A stretch of DNA of 64,000 nucleotides. Origin: Halosolutus halophilus. GTDB lineage: Archaea > Halobacteriota > Halobacteria > Halobacteriales > Natrialbaceae. Under the pieces are notes generated by a model. The model saw nothing but the letters and a program-made list of their open reading frames with translations. It was not told where the DNA came from and made no database searches. Shown here one piece after another: positions 1-8,313 of this stretch. The DNA lies in contig NZ_CP094974.1 in the NCBI RefSeq assembly GCF_022869805.1, positions 1,364,001-1,428,000 on the forward strand, read 5' to 3'. The translations under genes and the position numbers were made by a program. The number at the start of each line of letters is the position of its first letter. Position 1 is the stretch's first letter.

Positions 1-471
1 AATCGGAAACCGCCGGAACACCTCGTCGAGGCGCTCTTGGGGCAGATCGTCGAGGATGTACGCGCCCATCTCCAGGTTGTCGCGAACCGACAGCGTGGAG
101 AACACGTTGTCGCTCTGGGGAACGTAGCCGAGTCCGAGGTGGATGATGTCCTCGGGGTTCCGCCCGGTGATGTCCTCGCCGTCGAAGGCGACGGACCCGC
201 CCATCACGTTCGTCAACCCGAAGATGGACTTCATGACGGTCGACTTTCCGGCTCCGTTCGGACCGACGATCGTGACGTACTCGCCGGGGTCGACGTCGAG
301 GTCGACCCCGGTGAGGATCTGCAGATCGCCGTATCCGGCGTCCAGGTCGCGCACCGCCAGCAGGCTGTCCTCCCGGCGGTCGACCTCGGCGGCCGCGCTC
401 GTCGCTCCGGCACCGTCGGCCAGCGCGCGCCCGGCGGCGTCGTCCGCGGCGTCGATCGGTTCGTCGCTCAT
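1..471 (-). CDS. livF: Branched-chain amino acid ABC transporter ATP-binding protein LivF (partial)
   Basis: ATPase subunit of a branched-chain amino-acid-type (HAAT) importer; it hydrolyses ATP on the cytoplasmic face of the LivH/LivM channel. Only the first 157 codons are in the window and the C-terminal half runs off the left edge. After a roughly 35-residue acidic Ala-rich leader, the visible part has the ABC core beginning LLAVRDLDAGYG, a Walker A GPNGAGKST and a Q-loop region GYVPQSDNVFSTLSV that is typical of LivF. The ATG overlaps the livG stop by 4 bp (ATGA), so translation is probably coupled. It is the last gene of livH-livM-livG-livF. The substrate could also be urea or another amide, because the family is broad and no binding protein is visible. 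Confidence 0.9.
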   Translation of the reverse strand, partial: MSDEPIDAADDAAGRALADGAGATSAAAEVDRREDSLLAVRDLDAGYGDLQILTGVDLDVDPGEYVTIVGPNGAGKSTVMKSIFGLTNVMGGSVAFDGEDITGRNPEDIIHLGLGYVPQSDNVFSTLSVRDNLEMGAYILDDLPQERLDEVFRRFPI

Positions 472-1343
472 ACGTCACCTCCCAGGTAGGCCTCGATAAC
501 GTCTTCGTCGGTGCGCACCTCGTTCGGCGTCCCTTCGGTGAGAATTCGTCCCTGATGCATTACGATGACCGTCTTGCAGTTCTCCATGATGAGGTCCATG
601 TCGTGTTCGACGATGAGGAACGTGTAGCCATCCTGGCGCAGTTCGTGGATGTGCTCGAGGAGTCGCTCTTCCAGCGACGGGTTGACCCCCGCGAACGGCT
701 CGTCGAGCAACAGCATCTGCGGATCCGTCAACAGCGCGCGCGCGAGTTCGAGCAGTTTCCGCTGTCCGCCCGAGAGGTTCCCGGCGTACTCGTTGGCCAG
801 GTGGTCGATGTCGAAGAACTCGAGCGTTTCCCACGCTCGTTCGAGCAACTCGCGTTCCTGTTCCTTGACGTCCTCGCGGGCGTAGGGGAGAACCGATCGC
901 CAGAGCGCCTCCCCGCGCTGTTGTTTCGGGGCGACCATCATGTTTTCGAGGACGGTCATCTCCTCGAGTTCCCGCGCGATCTGGAACGTGCGCACCAGCC
1001 CGCGGTTCGCGATCTGGTACGGTTCCAGTCCGGTGATGTCGGCCCCTTCGAACCGAACGGTGCCGGCGTCCGGTTTGTGGACGCCGGTGATGCAGTTGAA
1101 GGTCGTCGACTTCCCGGCGCCGTTCGGCCCGATGAGACCGGTCATCGTTCCCCGTTCGATCTCGAAGCTCACCCCGTCGACGGCGGTGATGCCGCCGAAC
1201 TCCTTGCGGAGGTTCTCCACCCGCAGCGGCACGCCGCGCGCGGTCGTCGATCCGGCGTCGTCGGCAGCGGTCTCCCCCGATCGCTCCTCGGCGGCCGGAG
1301 GTTCGGTCGACGAAACCGACTCGGAGGAATCGGACTCACTCAT
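468..1343 (-). CDS. livG: Branched-chain amino acid ABC transporter ATP-binding protein LivG
   Basis: Second ATPase of the HAAT importer, 291 aa. An acidic Ser/Glu-rich leader of about 35 residues precedes the ABC domain. Walker A (GPNGAGKST), the signature LSGGQRKLLELARAL and Walker B LLLDEPFAG followed by a LivG-typical stretch are all intact. I chose the ATG at 1343 (MSESD) over an upstream in-frame ATG because the upstream residues are read from the end of livM and lack family character; this start overlaps the livM stop by 8 bp. It lies between livM and livF, each overlapping by a few bases, so one polycistronic mRNA is likely. Confidence 0.92.
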   Translation of the reverse strand: MSESDSSESVSSTEPPAAEERSGETAADDAGSTTARGVPLRVENLRKEFGGITAVDGVSFEIERGTMTGLIGPNGAGKSTTFNCITGVHKPDAGTVRFEGADITGLEPYQIANRGLVRTFQIARELEEMTVLENMMVAPKQQRGEALWRSVLPYAREDVKEQERELLERAWETLEFFDIDHLANEYAGNLSGGQRKLLELARALLTDPQMLLLDEPFAGVNPSLEERLLEHIHELRQDGYTFLIVEHDMDLIMENCKTVIVMHQGRILTEGTPNEVRTDEDVIEAYLGGDV

Positions 1344-2769
1344 CGCGCTCACCCCCGTCAGCGGCCACCGCACCGGAGGGACTGCGTTCCGGCCTGGATA
1401 GCGGGACGCTCGCCGCGATCTCCTTTCTGTGGCCCAACACTCCCTCGGTCCGGTTGTGCATGAGCCAGATGAGCACGAGTCCCATGATCACCAGCTGCAG
1501 CTGTCGGAGGCTGTCGAGCGTGTACAACAGGAATGGGACGACGTCCGGGAACTGCCCGACCGCCGGACCGAAGCTGGACGGTGCGCTGGGATCGCCGAGG
1601 GCGCTTTCGACGATGTTCTTGAAGTAGCGCGGCCCCTGGTAGAGGAACGCCGCGAAGATGGCGCCGCCGAGGACGCTCCCGGTGTTCGAACCGGAGCCCC
1701 CGATGATGAGGGCGATCCAGACGTAGAAGGTGATGCGCGGCCGGAACGTGTTCGGCGTGACCGACCCCTGGGTGCCGAACCAGAGGATACCCACGAGTCC
1801 CATCAGCGCGCAGCCGACCATGAACGACTTGATCTTGAACCGGTTCGTGTTCTTCCCCAGGGCGTTCGTGACGTCTTCGTCCTCGCGAATCGCCTTGAGG
1901 ACCCGACCGAACGGCGAGTTCCCCGTTCGAACGAGGAGGGCGTAGAATCCGCCCATTATGACGAGCAACAGGGCGGCGTAGACGAAGTTGTCCACGACCG
2001 GTTTCGGATTCGGGCTGATCACGAGGCCGATGCTGTCGACGATTACGCCGAGGTACACCTCCTCCCAGAGGACGTCGTCGGTGCCCAAGACGAGATCGAG
2101 CGGCCAACTGAGGGCGCTGATAAACCGCTCCAGCGGATCGCCGTAATCGAGGATGATCCCGTCGCCGCCGCCCAGGCCGATCCTGTAGCCGGCGATGTCA
2201 TTTTCCGGGTCCCCGCCGCTGAGCGTATCCGAGAGCAGGGAGAAGCGAACGATCTCCGACAGCGCGATGGTCACGATCGCGAGGTAGTCCGCACGCAGAC
2301 GCAACGCGGGAAGGGCTGCGATCAGGCCCAAAAGCGCCGCGGCGAGCATCCCCCCGAGGATGCCGATCCACAGGGGGAGACCCAGCCCGCCGACTTCGGC
2401 GGCGCTGGTGCCGGACCCGTAGACGGGCTTCGAGAGTATCGCGGTCACGTAGACGCCGGTCGCCATGAACGCGACGATCCCGATGTTGAACAGTCCCGTG
2501 TACCCCCACTGGAGGTTCAGGGCGAGCGCCGCCATGCCGAAGACGGCGATCCAGAACGTGAGCTGTCCGAGCTGGTTCATGAGTCCGCGGAAGGGGAATC
2601 CGATGATAAGACCGCCGATCAGGTACAGCGCGTAGATCCCGAGCAACAGCGCCAGTAGCATGGTCGCATCGTTCGGGAATTCGTAGCCGAACAGGCTGGC
2701 GGGATTCTGGGCGTCGCTCTGGCCGTAGCCGGGTTCTTCCGCGCCGGAATCGGTATCTGCGTCGGTCAT
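1336..2769 (-). CDS. livM: Branched-chain amino acid ABC transporter permease LivM
   Basis: Membrane permease of the HAAT importer, 477 aa. A soluble acidic N-terminus of about 45 residues is followed by multiple hydrophobic helices and the LivM-typical central segment LRLRADYLAIVTIALSEIVR (start of the EAA-like cytoplasmic loop region) and GRVLKAIREDE, which contacts the ATPase. The C-terminal 30 residues are hydrophilic. The chosen ATG at 2769 overlaps the livH stop by 4 bp; the open frame continues upstream but only as a shadow of livH. It pairs with LivH to form the transmembrane pore. Confidence 0.92.
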   Translation of the reverse strand: MTDADTDSGAEEPGYGQSDAQNPASLFGYEFPNDATMLLALLLGIYALYLIGGLIIGFPFRGLMNQLGQLTFWIAVFGMAALALNLQWGYTGLFNIGIVAFMATGVYVTAILSKPVYGSGTSAAEVGGLGLPLWIGILGGMLAAALLGLIAALPALRLRADYLAIVTIALSEIVRFSLLSDTLSGGDPENDIAGYRIGLGGGDGIILDYGDPLERFISALSWPLDLVLGTDDVLWEEVYLGVIVDSIGLVISPNPKPVVDNFVYAALLLVIMGGFYALLVRTGNSPFGRVLKAIREDEDVTNALGKNTNRFKIKSFMVGCALMGLVGILWFGTQGSVTPNTFRPRITFYVWIALIIGGSGSNTGSVLGGAIFAAFLYQGPRYFKNIVESALGDPSAPSSFGPAVGQFPDVVPFLLYTLDSLRQLQLVIMGLVLIWLMHNRTEGVLGHRKEIAASVPLSRPERSPSGAVAADGGERDE

Positions 2770-3884
2770 GCTGTCGTCCTCCCCGAGAAGAGCCCTTGCG
2801 GACGAACGACCAGAACCAGTATCATCACGGCGAAGGCCGCCGCGCGGGCGAATCCAGACGGAATCCAGATCACCGCGGTAGAGGCGGTCACCCCGATGAC
2901 CAGGCCGCCGAGGATGGAGCCGTAAATGGAGCCGATACCGCCCAGGATCACGGCCGCGAAGATGAGCAGCAACAGCAACCAGCCGTCGTTGAACGCGATC
3001 GTCCCCTTCCAGAGGACGAACATGTATCCCGCGACGCCGGAGAGCCCGCCGCCGATGATCCACGTCGAGCGGATGACTCGCTCGGTGGGGATCCCGGAGA
3101 TCCGCGCGAGCGACTCGTTATCGGCCATCGCCCGCATCGCCTTGCCGAGTTTCGTCCGCTGGAGCAGGAGGTGTACGCCGAGCATCAACCCTCCCGCCAC
3201 GATGATGAGGGCCAGGTCGTGCGCGGTGAACTGGACCGTTCCGCCGCCGATCTCCGGTCGAACGTTCGGTATCGAGCCGATCGCCGTCGTCCCTCGCGTA
3301 TCCGACCCGAAGACGAACAGCATGACGTATCTGAGCGCGAACGCGATGCCGATGCTCGTGATGAGCAGCGGAATGCCGCCGGCGTCTCGGATCGGCTTGA
3401 AGCCGTACCGATCGATCGCGAGCGCGAGCGCGATCGTGACCCCGCCAGCGACGAGTATGCCCGCGATCACGGCCACCGGAGTTTCGGCGACGTTGATTCC
3501 GAGCGCACCGCCGAACACGGAGCCGCCGGCGCCGACCATGGCGAGCGCGCCGATGTCGGTTTCCGAGCCGAAGCCGCCGGCGATGATGTAGGTCACCGCC
3601 CATCCGGAGAACGCGCCGGCGGTGATGTAGTCGCCGTGTGCGAAGTTAGCGAAGTTCAAGATGCTGTACGTCATCGAGAGACCGATCCCGGCGAGGCCGA
3701 TGACCAGCCCTCGCATGAGGCCGTCCCAGGTGAGCGTGATCAGGCGGGCGACGGTGAGGTCGCCGGTCGCGAGCTGGCGGACCAAGTCGACGAGTAACAG
3801 GACGCCGACGAAGATGAGGACGATCAGCAGCGGCTGTTCGACGGCTATCCGCCGCCCACGGTCGTACGTCTCTGCTACCCCCAT
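2766..3884 (-). CDS. livH: Branched-chain amino acid ABC transporter permease LivH
   Basis: First permease gene of the operon, 372 aa, almost entirely hydrophobic with about 8-10 predicted helices. The LivH hallmarks MTYSILNFANFAHGDYITAG and GKAMRAMADNESLARISGI (EAA loop) are present. The ATG at 3884 is preceded by GAGGT about 10 nt upstream, the only good Shine-Dalgarno near the candidate starts, so I prefer it to the start 61 codons further upstream. No periplasmic binding protein gene (livK) is adjacent in the window; it may lie beyond the left edge or elsewhere. It starts the livHMGF transcription unit. Confidence 0.92.
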   Translation of the reverse strand: MGVAETYDRGRRIAVEQPLLIVLIFVGVLLLVDLVRQLATGDLTVARLITLTWDGLMRGLVIGLAGIGLSMTYSILNFANFAHGDYITAGAFSGWAVTYIIAGGFGSETDIGALAMVGAGGSVFGGALGINVAETPVAVIAGILVAGGVTIALALAIDRYGFKPIRDAGGIPLLITSIGIAFALRYVMLFVFGSDTRGTTAIGSIPNVRPEIGGGTVQFTAHDLALIIVAGGLMLGVHLLLQRTKLGKAMRAMADNESLARISGIPTERVIRSTWIIGGGLSGVAGYMFVLWKGTIAFNDGWLLLLLIFAAVILGGIGSIYGSILGGLVIGVTASTAVIWIPSGFARAAAFAVMILVLVVRPQGLFSGRTTA

Positions 3885-4367
3885 CGGAATACCTCGTTCG
3901 TGGTCGCCGTTTTGCTCGTGCGTTCGTTCCGCCGGCTCGACCGGTCGGTCGAGCGCGCGAACGCGACTCGTGTTCCCCCGTATCTGTACCGATCGACAGC
4001 GTTCTCGATCGGTCTTTCCGGTCGTACGGTCATACGCCCCACCACCGCGGGCACTGACGCACGTCAACTGTGCACATATCCGGTTGGACTGTTACGCTGG
4101 GGGAAGATATAATTCACGCAATTCGGGGACACGGATGTTGTCGCACTGAGATGATTAGGGTCGACGCGAGTACGGTCGATTCGGCGGGTCGACGTGCACC
4201 TGCTCGAGACCGGATGGTCCGCCGCCCCGGCGCGACGGAGCAACAAGCGGTACCGACCGCCTCCGATCAGTTCACTCCCGCGATTTCGGAGCGGCGAGGG
4301 AACTCATACCCGGGAACGGAAGCGGACCGAGGAGCGCCGCCGTCCGTTCGAAGCCGCCGGAGGCGAT
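3885..4367. other. Intergenic region upstream of livH with a candidate TATA box
   Basis: No convincing gene lies in this 483-bp gap; open frames here are Arg/Pro-rich shadows. The only clear signal is AT-rich sequence around 4104-4121. Read on the minus strand, 4106-4113 contains a TATA-like element (AATTATATC). If used, transcription would start near 4080, leaving a leader of about 200 nt before livH. The distal end holds the 3' flank of the SDR gene. Confidence 0.35.
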
Positions 4368-5090
4368 TCACGCTTCGCCGTAGACCGGCACGGCCGCCCC
4401 GCTGGTTACCGCGGCGCCGTCGCTACAAAGAAACGCCACGACGTCGGCGATTTCGCGGGGTTCGACCCACGAGTCGTGGTCCGCGTCGGGCATCATTTCC
4501 CGGTTCATCGGGGTGTCGATCACGCTCGGCATGACGCAGTTGGCACGGACGCGTCCCCTGTTCTCCTCGGCCAGCGTCTCCGTCAACAGGCGAATCCCGG
4601 CCTTGGTGATCCGGTACGGCCCGTCGCCCTCGCCGCCCTCGAGCGACGATCGGGCGCTGACGCTGACGATCGAGCCGTCCGTCTCCTGTAGGTGTGGCAG
4701 TGCGTGTTTCGAGGCCAGAAACGCCGTCTTCAGGTTCACGTCGACGAGCAGATCGAACTCGTCGACGTCGGTCTCCTCGATCGGGGCGCCGCCGCGCCAG
4801 GTGCCAGCGATGTTCAACAGGTGGTCGATCCGATCGTGGTCGTCGACGACGTCCGAGACGAGTTCCGCGACGTCGTCCTCGTCGGTCAGGTCCGCCTCGT
4901 AGAAGTGACCCGCGTCGTCGGGTTCGAGCAGGCTGTCCTCCGCGTCGGGTTCGACGACGTCGACGGCACAGACCGTCGCGCCCGCCGCCCGGAATCGATC
5001 GACGGTCGCGCTGCCCAGTGCCCCGCTCGCACCGGTGATTACGGCGACGGTACCATCGAAGTCGACGTCGAACGCTGTCGTTGCTGCCAT
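4368..5090 (-). CDS. SDR family NAD(P)-dependent oxidoreductase
   Basis: Classical short-chain dehydrogenase/reductase, 240 aa, the usual length for the family. The Rossmann cofactor motif TGASGALG lies at residues 19-26, NIAG near 93-96, and the catalytic Ser (about 145) and YRITK (Tyr159, Lys163) are present. The C-terminus VIDTPMN followed by a substrate-loop region resembles 3-oxoacyl-ACP-reductase-like members. An acidic residue after beta-2 (CAVDVVEP) favours NAD over NADP, which is inference. The substrate cannot be told. It is monocistronic on the minus strand, between the liv operon and a response regulator gene. Confidence 0.88.
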   Translation of the reverse strand: MAATTAFDVDFDGTVAVITGASGALGSATVDRFRAAGATVCAVDVVEPDAEDSLLEPDDAGHFYEADLTDEDDVAELVSDVVDDHDRIDHLLNIAGTWRGGAPIEETDVDEFDLLVDVNLKTAFLASKHALPHLQETDGSIVSVSARSSLEGGEGDGPYRITKAGIRLLTETLAEENRGRVRANCVMPSVIDTPMNREMMPDADHDSWVEPREIADVVAFLCSDGAAVTSGAAVPVYGEA

Positions 5091-5170
5091 ACGTGACGGT
5101 GTCGTCGCCCCGGTAGATCAATGGCGGGGCTGAGTGGGGGAGTGCAGCCATCGGCGTTCGATCGGCGGAA

Positions 5171-5629
5171 TTACGGGGACGTCGGCGGGAGGGTGGCCCG
5201 TTCGAACCAGAATTTTTCGACGGCCCGCGCGATCGTGACGAACTCCTCTGGATCGGTCGGTTTGGTGAGGTAGGCGTTCGCACACTTCTGGTAGCTCTCC
5301 CGGACGTCCTCGGTCGCCTCGGAACTCGTCAACACGAGCACGGGGAGGTTCGAGAGTTCCGGGTCGTCCCGGATCGTGTCCAGGAACTCGAACCCGCCCA
5401 TCCGGGGCAGGTTCAGGTCCAGGAGAACGAGGTCGGGCAGCGGAGTCGGCGGGTCCTCGCGTCGCTGGGCGAGGGTTTCGAGCGCCTCGTCTCCGTCTAT
5501 CGTGACGGTGAGCGTGACCTCGGTCGAGACGGCGTCGAACGCCTCTTCGGTGAGTCGAACGTCGCCGGGATTGTCTTCGACGAGGAGGATGTCGATCGAG
5601 TCAACGGGCGTCGGAGACGCGGCGGTCAT
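5171..5629 (-). CDS. Response regulator receiver protein (RcpA-like, single REC domain)
   Basis: Stand-alone CheY-like receiver protein, 152 aa, with no output domain. The acidic pocket lies in ILLVEDNPGD (residues 14-23), the phosphoacceptor is Asp71 in VLLDLNLPRMGG, the switch Ser/Thr is in VLVLTSS and the conserved Lys is in YLTKP. The NPGDVRLTEEAF N-terminus and Trp-containing tail match the bacteriophytochrome-type RcpA regulators that are very common in haloarchaea. No histidine kinase is adjacent, so its partner is unknown. It would pass phosphate or act by protein-protein contact. Confidence 0.9.
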   Translation of the reverse strand: MTAASPTPVDSIDILLVEDNPGDVRLTEEAFDAVSTEVTLTVTIDGDEALETLAQRREDPPTPLPDLVLLDLNLPRMGGFEFLDTIRDDPELSNLPVLVLTSSEATEDVRESYQKCANAYLTKPTDPEEFVTIARAVEKFWFERATLPPTSP

Positions 5630-5808
5630 GGCTCGAATCGTCGGTGGAAGGAAACTCGGCGAACATGTTGCATAGATTCGTTGCGTTTCGGTAGGAATCC
5701 ATTCGGGTTAAGGCTACTTGCTAAGTGATTTGGACCGGCGACGGGTTCGAGGGGCGTCGCCCGTTGGGACGGGACACTGATACCGATCGCGACCGTTACC
5801 GCAACCGA

Positions 5809-6480
5809 ATGCGCCTGATCGCTCATCGCGGGTTCGCTGCGACGGCGCCCGAGAATACGATCGCTGCCGTCGAATTCGCTGCCGAGTACGCCGACGCCAT
5901 CGAGTTCGACGTTCGACGCTGTGGCTCGGGTGAACTCGTCGTCATCCACGACGAGACGATCGATCGGGTCACCGACGAGGTCGGTACCGTCGCGGACACC
6001 GACCTCGCGGATCTGCAGTCGGTGTCCGTTCTCGAATCGCCCGAACGAGTCCCCACGCTCGCGGAGATGCTCGCGGCGGTGCCGCCGAGCGTCGAGGTCA
6101 ATCTCGAAATCAAGGATCGAGGCGTCGCCGCGGACGTCCTCGACGCGATCGACGACGTCGACAACCGGGTCGTCACCACCTCCTTTCTGGAACCCGAACT
6201 GCGATCGATCCGGGACCTCGATTCGAGCCAGCCGATCGGCCTGCTGGTCAGCCGTCGACTCGGCGACCCCGTAACGACGGCCGTCGAACTAAACTGCGAC
6301 GTCATCGGGGCGAGCTATTGGCGCTGTCTGACGACTGGACTCGTCCCGCGGGCGAAGTCGGTCGGTCTCGAGATTCACGCGTGGTCGATCGAGCGCTGGC
6401 ACCTGGCCAAACTGCTCGACCTCCGGGGCGTCGACTGCGTCTCGGCCGATCGGCCGATCCGCGTACAGTCGTTCGAATAG
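5809..6480 (+). CDS. Glycerophosphodiester phosphodiesterase
   Basis: Hydrolyses glycerophosphodiesters to glycerol-3-phosphate and an alcohol (GDPD/UgpQ family, TIM barrel), 223 aa. The catalytic signature HRGF with downstream APENT lies at residues 6-18, EFDVR at about 42-46 and the second metal/catalytic block VVIHDETIDR follows; LEIKD is the third conserved strand. I start at the ATG at 5809 because MRLIAHRG is the usual family N-terminus; the in-frame extension upstream is Arg/Asp-rich and unlike the family. There is no signal peptide, so it is probably cytoplasmic. Divergent from the response regulator gene. Confidence 0.9.
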   Translation: MRLIAHRGFAATAPENTIAAVEFAAEYADAIEFDVRRCGSGELVVIHDETIDRVTDEVGTVADTDLADLQSVSVLESPERVPTLAEMLAAVPPSVEVNLEIKDRGVAADVLDAIDDVDNRVVTTSFLEPELRSIRDLDSSQPIGLLVSRRLGDPVTTAVELNCDVIGASYWRCLTTGLVPRAKSVGLEIHAWSIERWHLAKLLDLRGVDCVSADRPIRVQSFE

Positions 6481-6501
6481 TGGGACAGTCCGGCCCAGGA
6501 T

Positions 6502-7047
6502 TCAGTCGAAGAACAGCTCGGTACCCGGTGCCCGTTCAGCGTCGTCCGGTAGTTCGTCGAACCAGCCGACGTCCGCGGGGACGTCTTCCCCGGAGTCCGA
6601 CGTGGCGAGATCGGCCACGTCCGTCCCGTTCGCGGGCGTCGCACTGAACACGACGAAGTGTCGCGTCGCCGTGCGTTCGCCGCCCTCGAGACGGGCTTCG
6701 AATCGCCACACGCCTTCGATCGCGTCGAGTTCGACGTCGAGTCCGACGACCGTTTCGACCGCCCGTCGGGCGGCGTCGTCGTACGCGTCCCCGGGCTCGA
6801 CGTGGACGAGGGGCAGTTTCCAGGCACAGTCCGGCGTCAGTTTCCGAAGCAGCGCCGCTCCGCGTTCGTTCGTGACGCCAACGACGACAAGGTCTTCGAG
6901 GGCCGCCAGTTCGTCGAGCGCGGCGCGATCGACGGTATCGGTGTCCTCGTGAAACGGAACGTCGTCGCGGTCGCGAAGCGATGCGGGGTCGACGATCGGT
7001 TCGACGGTAGTGCTGTCTGACGTCGCGTCAGGTTGGTTCGATGTCAT
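6502..7047 (-). CDS. Nudix-domain-like protein with degenerate Nudix box
   Basis: Protein of 181 aa with a haloarchaeal Nudix-like layout: an acidic N-terminus, a strand VVVGVTNERGAALL, the position of the substrate loop (WKLPLVHVEPGD) and then the region where the Nudix box should be (DAARRAVETVVGLDVEL). That box keeps the helix and the terminal GL but lacks most of the glutamates that bind Mg2+ in active hydrolases. It may therefore be a non-hydrolytic or divergent member. The ATG at 7047 is chosen because the upstream extension is basic and low in acidic residues. It converges on the glycerophosphodiesterase gene. Confidence 0.65.
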   Translation of the reverse strand: MTSNQPDATSDSTTVEPIVDPASLRDRDDVPFHEDTDTVDRAALDELAALEDLVVVGVTNERGAALLRKLTPDCAWKLPLVHVEPGDAYDDAARRAVETVVGLDVELDAIEGVWRFEARLEGGERTATRHFVVFSATPANGTDVADLATSDSGEDVPADVGWFDELPDDAERAPGTELFFD

Positions 7048-7332
7048 CGGTAGGGTGTCGCAGTGGGGTGGGTCGTAACGCAGCCCCGGCTTTCGGCGGT
7101 AAGCGCGCCGTCTCAACGACTATCGGCGACACGCCAAAGAAGCTACCGATTTTATTTCCGACTTTTATTCGTCTAGAAATAGGTTGGCTATGGTAATAAC
7201 GGTTTTCCCAGGTCGATTTCGATCCGGCACCGATCCGACTGTCGCCGTCGTCGGAGTCGGTTCCGGAGACCAGTCCGGTGCGATCGGCGACTACCCGCTA
7301 TCTCCGACCGTCGTCAAGTATCCCGTCCCTCG

Positions 7333-7746
7333 TCACCGTCGCTTATCCTCGTCTTCGACCGTCGTTACCGATACCGTGCGCGTGCGCGGGCCGTCGCACT
7401 CGACGAACAGCACCGACTGCCACGTCCCGAGTGCGGGCCGGCCGTTCTCGATCAGAATCGTCACGTCCAGACCGACGAGCATCGCCCGGAGGTGGGAATC
7501 CGCGTTCCCGTCGAGTTCGTCGTGCGCGTGGCCTTCGTCCGGTACCAGGTCCCGGAGGAACGATTCGATGTCGCCGCGCAGTCGGGGTTCGTCTTCCTGG
7601 ACGACGAGCCCCGCCGTCGTGTGCCGGACGAACGCCGTACACGTCCCGGACCCGAGGTCGTCGGGGACGGCCGCGGCGATCCGATCGGTCACGTCGACGG
7701 TGGTGAGTCGATCGTCGGTCTCGACGGTGAACGTCGTCCGTGTCAT
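7333..7746 (-). CDS. YjbQ / UPF0047 family protein
   Basis: YjbQ-fold protein, 137 aa, the normal family length (about 130-140). The conserved core GTCTAFVRHTTAGLVVQEDE carries the His/Thr/Glu cluster of the family, followed by HAHDELDGNADSHLRAML, GTWQSVLFVECDGPR and the terminal strand. Bacterial relatives show a weak thiamin-phosphate-synthase-like activity, but the physiological role is unclear. Start at 7746 (MTRTTF) because the upstream in-frame sequence is the antisense of the neighbouring GNAT gene. It is 47 bp downstream of the GNAT gene and may be co-transcribed with it. Confidence 0.88.
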   Translation of the reverse strand: MTRTTFTVETDDRLTTVDVTDRIAAAVPDDLGSGTCTAFVRHTTAGLVVQEDEPRLRGDIESFLRDLVPDEGHAHDELDGNADSHLRAMLVGLDVTILIENGRPALGTWQSVLFVECDGPRTRTVSVTTVEDEDKRR

Positions 7747-7793
7747 GGTCGGGATATGGACGCGCAGAACGAAGCCCTTTGTGCGACCCGCGA

Positions 7794-8237
7794 CTACAGC
7801 GACTTCCGCATACAGGTGGCCGACGCGGGACAGAGTTCGTCGAACTCGGTCGTCCCCCGGATCGCGGCGGGCGCGTCGGTGCGATCGATCTCCACGTACC
7901 CGTGGGTCGCGAAGAACTCGGGGGCGGTCGTCGTGAGCAGGTACAGTGCGTCGATCCCGTCGCCCCTGGCAGTGGCCTCCAGCGCCTCGTAGAGCGCCGT
8001 TCCGAGTCCGTTTCCGCGGGCCGACCGTTCGACGACGAGCGATCGGAGCAGTCCGTCGATCCCGTACGGTTCGATGCCACCGACGCCGATCGGATCGTCG
8101 CCGTCGTACCCGACGTAGAAACACTCGGGTTTCGATCGCACGTCCGCCGACGGTAGGTCGTTCTCCGTCAGCAGGGTTTCGACGTACGGAAGCGTACTCT
8201 CGTCGGCCCGCTGGAGCGTAATCGGTCCGTCGCTCAT
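7794..8237 (-). CDS. GNAT family N-acetyltransferase (ArsN2-like)
   Basis: Acetyl-CoA-dependent N-acetyltransferase, 147 aa. The GNAT core is visible: beta4 LLRSLVVERSARGNGLGTAL contains the R/Q-x-x-G-x-G/A acetyl-CoA loop as ARGNGLG, and the C-terminal FFATHGYVEIDR is the usual beta5/alpha4 region. The overall layout, including the closing PAAIRGTTEF and CPASATCM, resembles the ArsN2 group associated with arsenic resistance, but no other ars gene is nearby, so the substrate is open. The ATG at 8237 (MSDGP) fits family length. Confidence 0.85.
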   Translation of the reverse strand: MSDGPITLQRADESTLPYVETLLTENDLPSADVRSKPECFYVGYDGDDPIGVGGIEPYGIDGLLRSLVVERSARGNGLGTALYEALEATARGDGIDALYLLTTTAPEFFATHGYVEIDRTDAPAAIRGTTEFDELCPASATCMRKSL

Positions 8238-8313
8238 GCCCGAGCTATCCACTGGCACGGTTATGACGTTTTTGACGGGCGAGTCGAACCCGACTCCGCC
8301 ACCGGAGAAGCCA

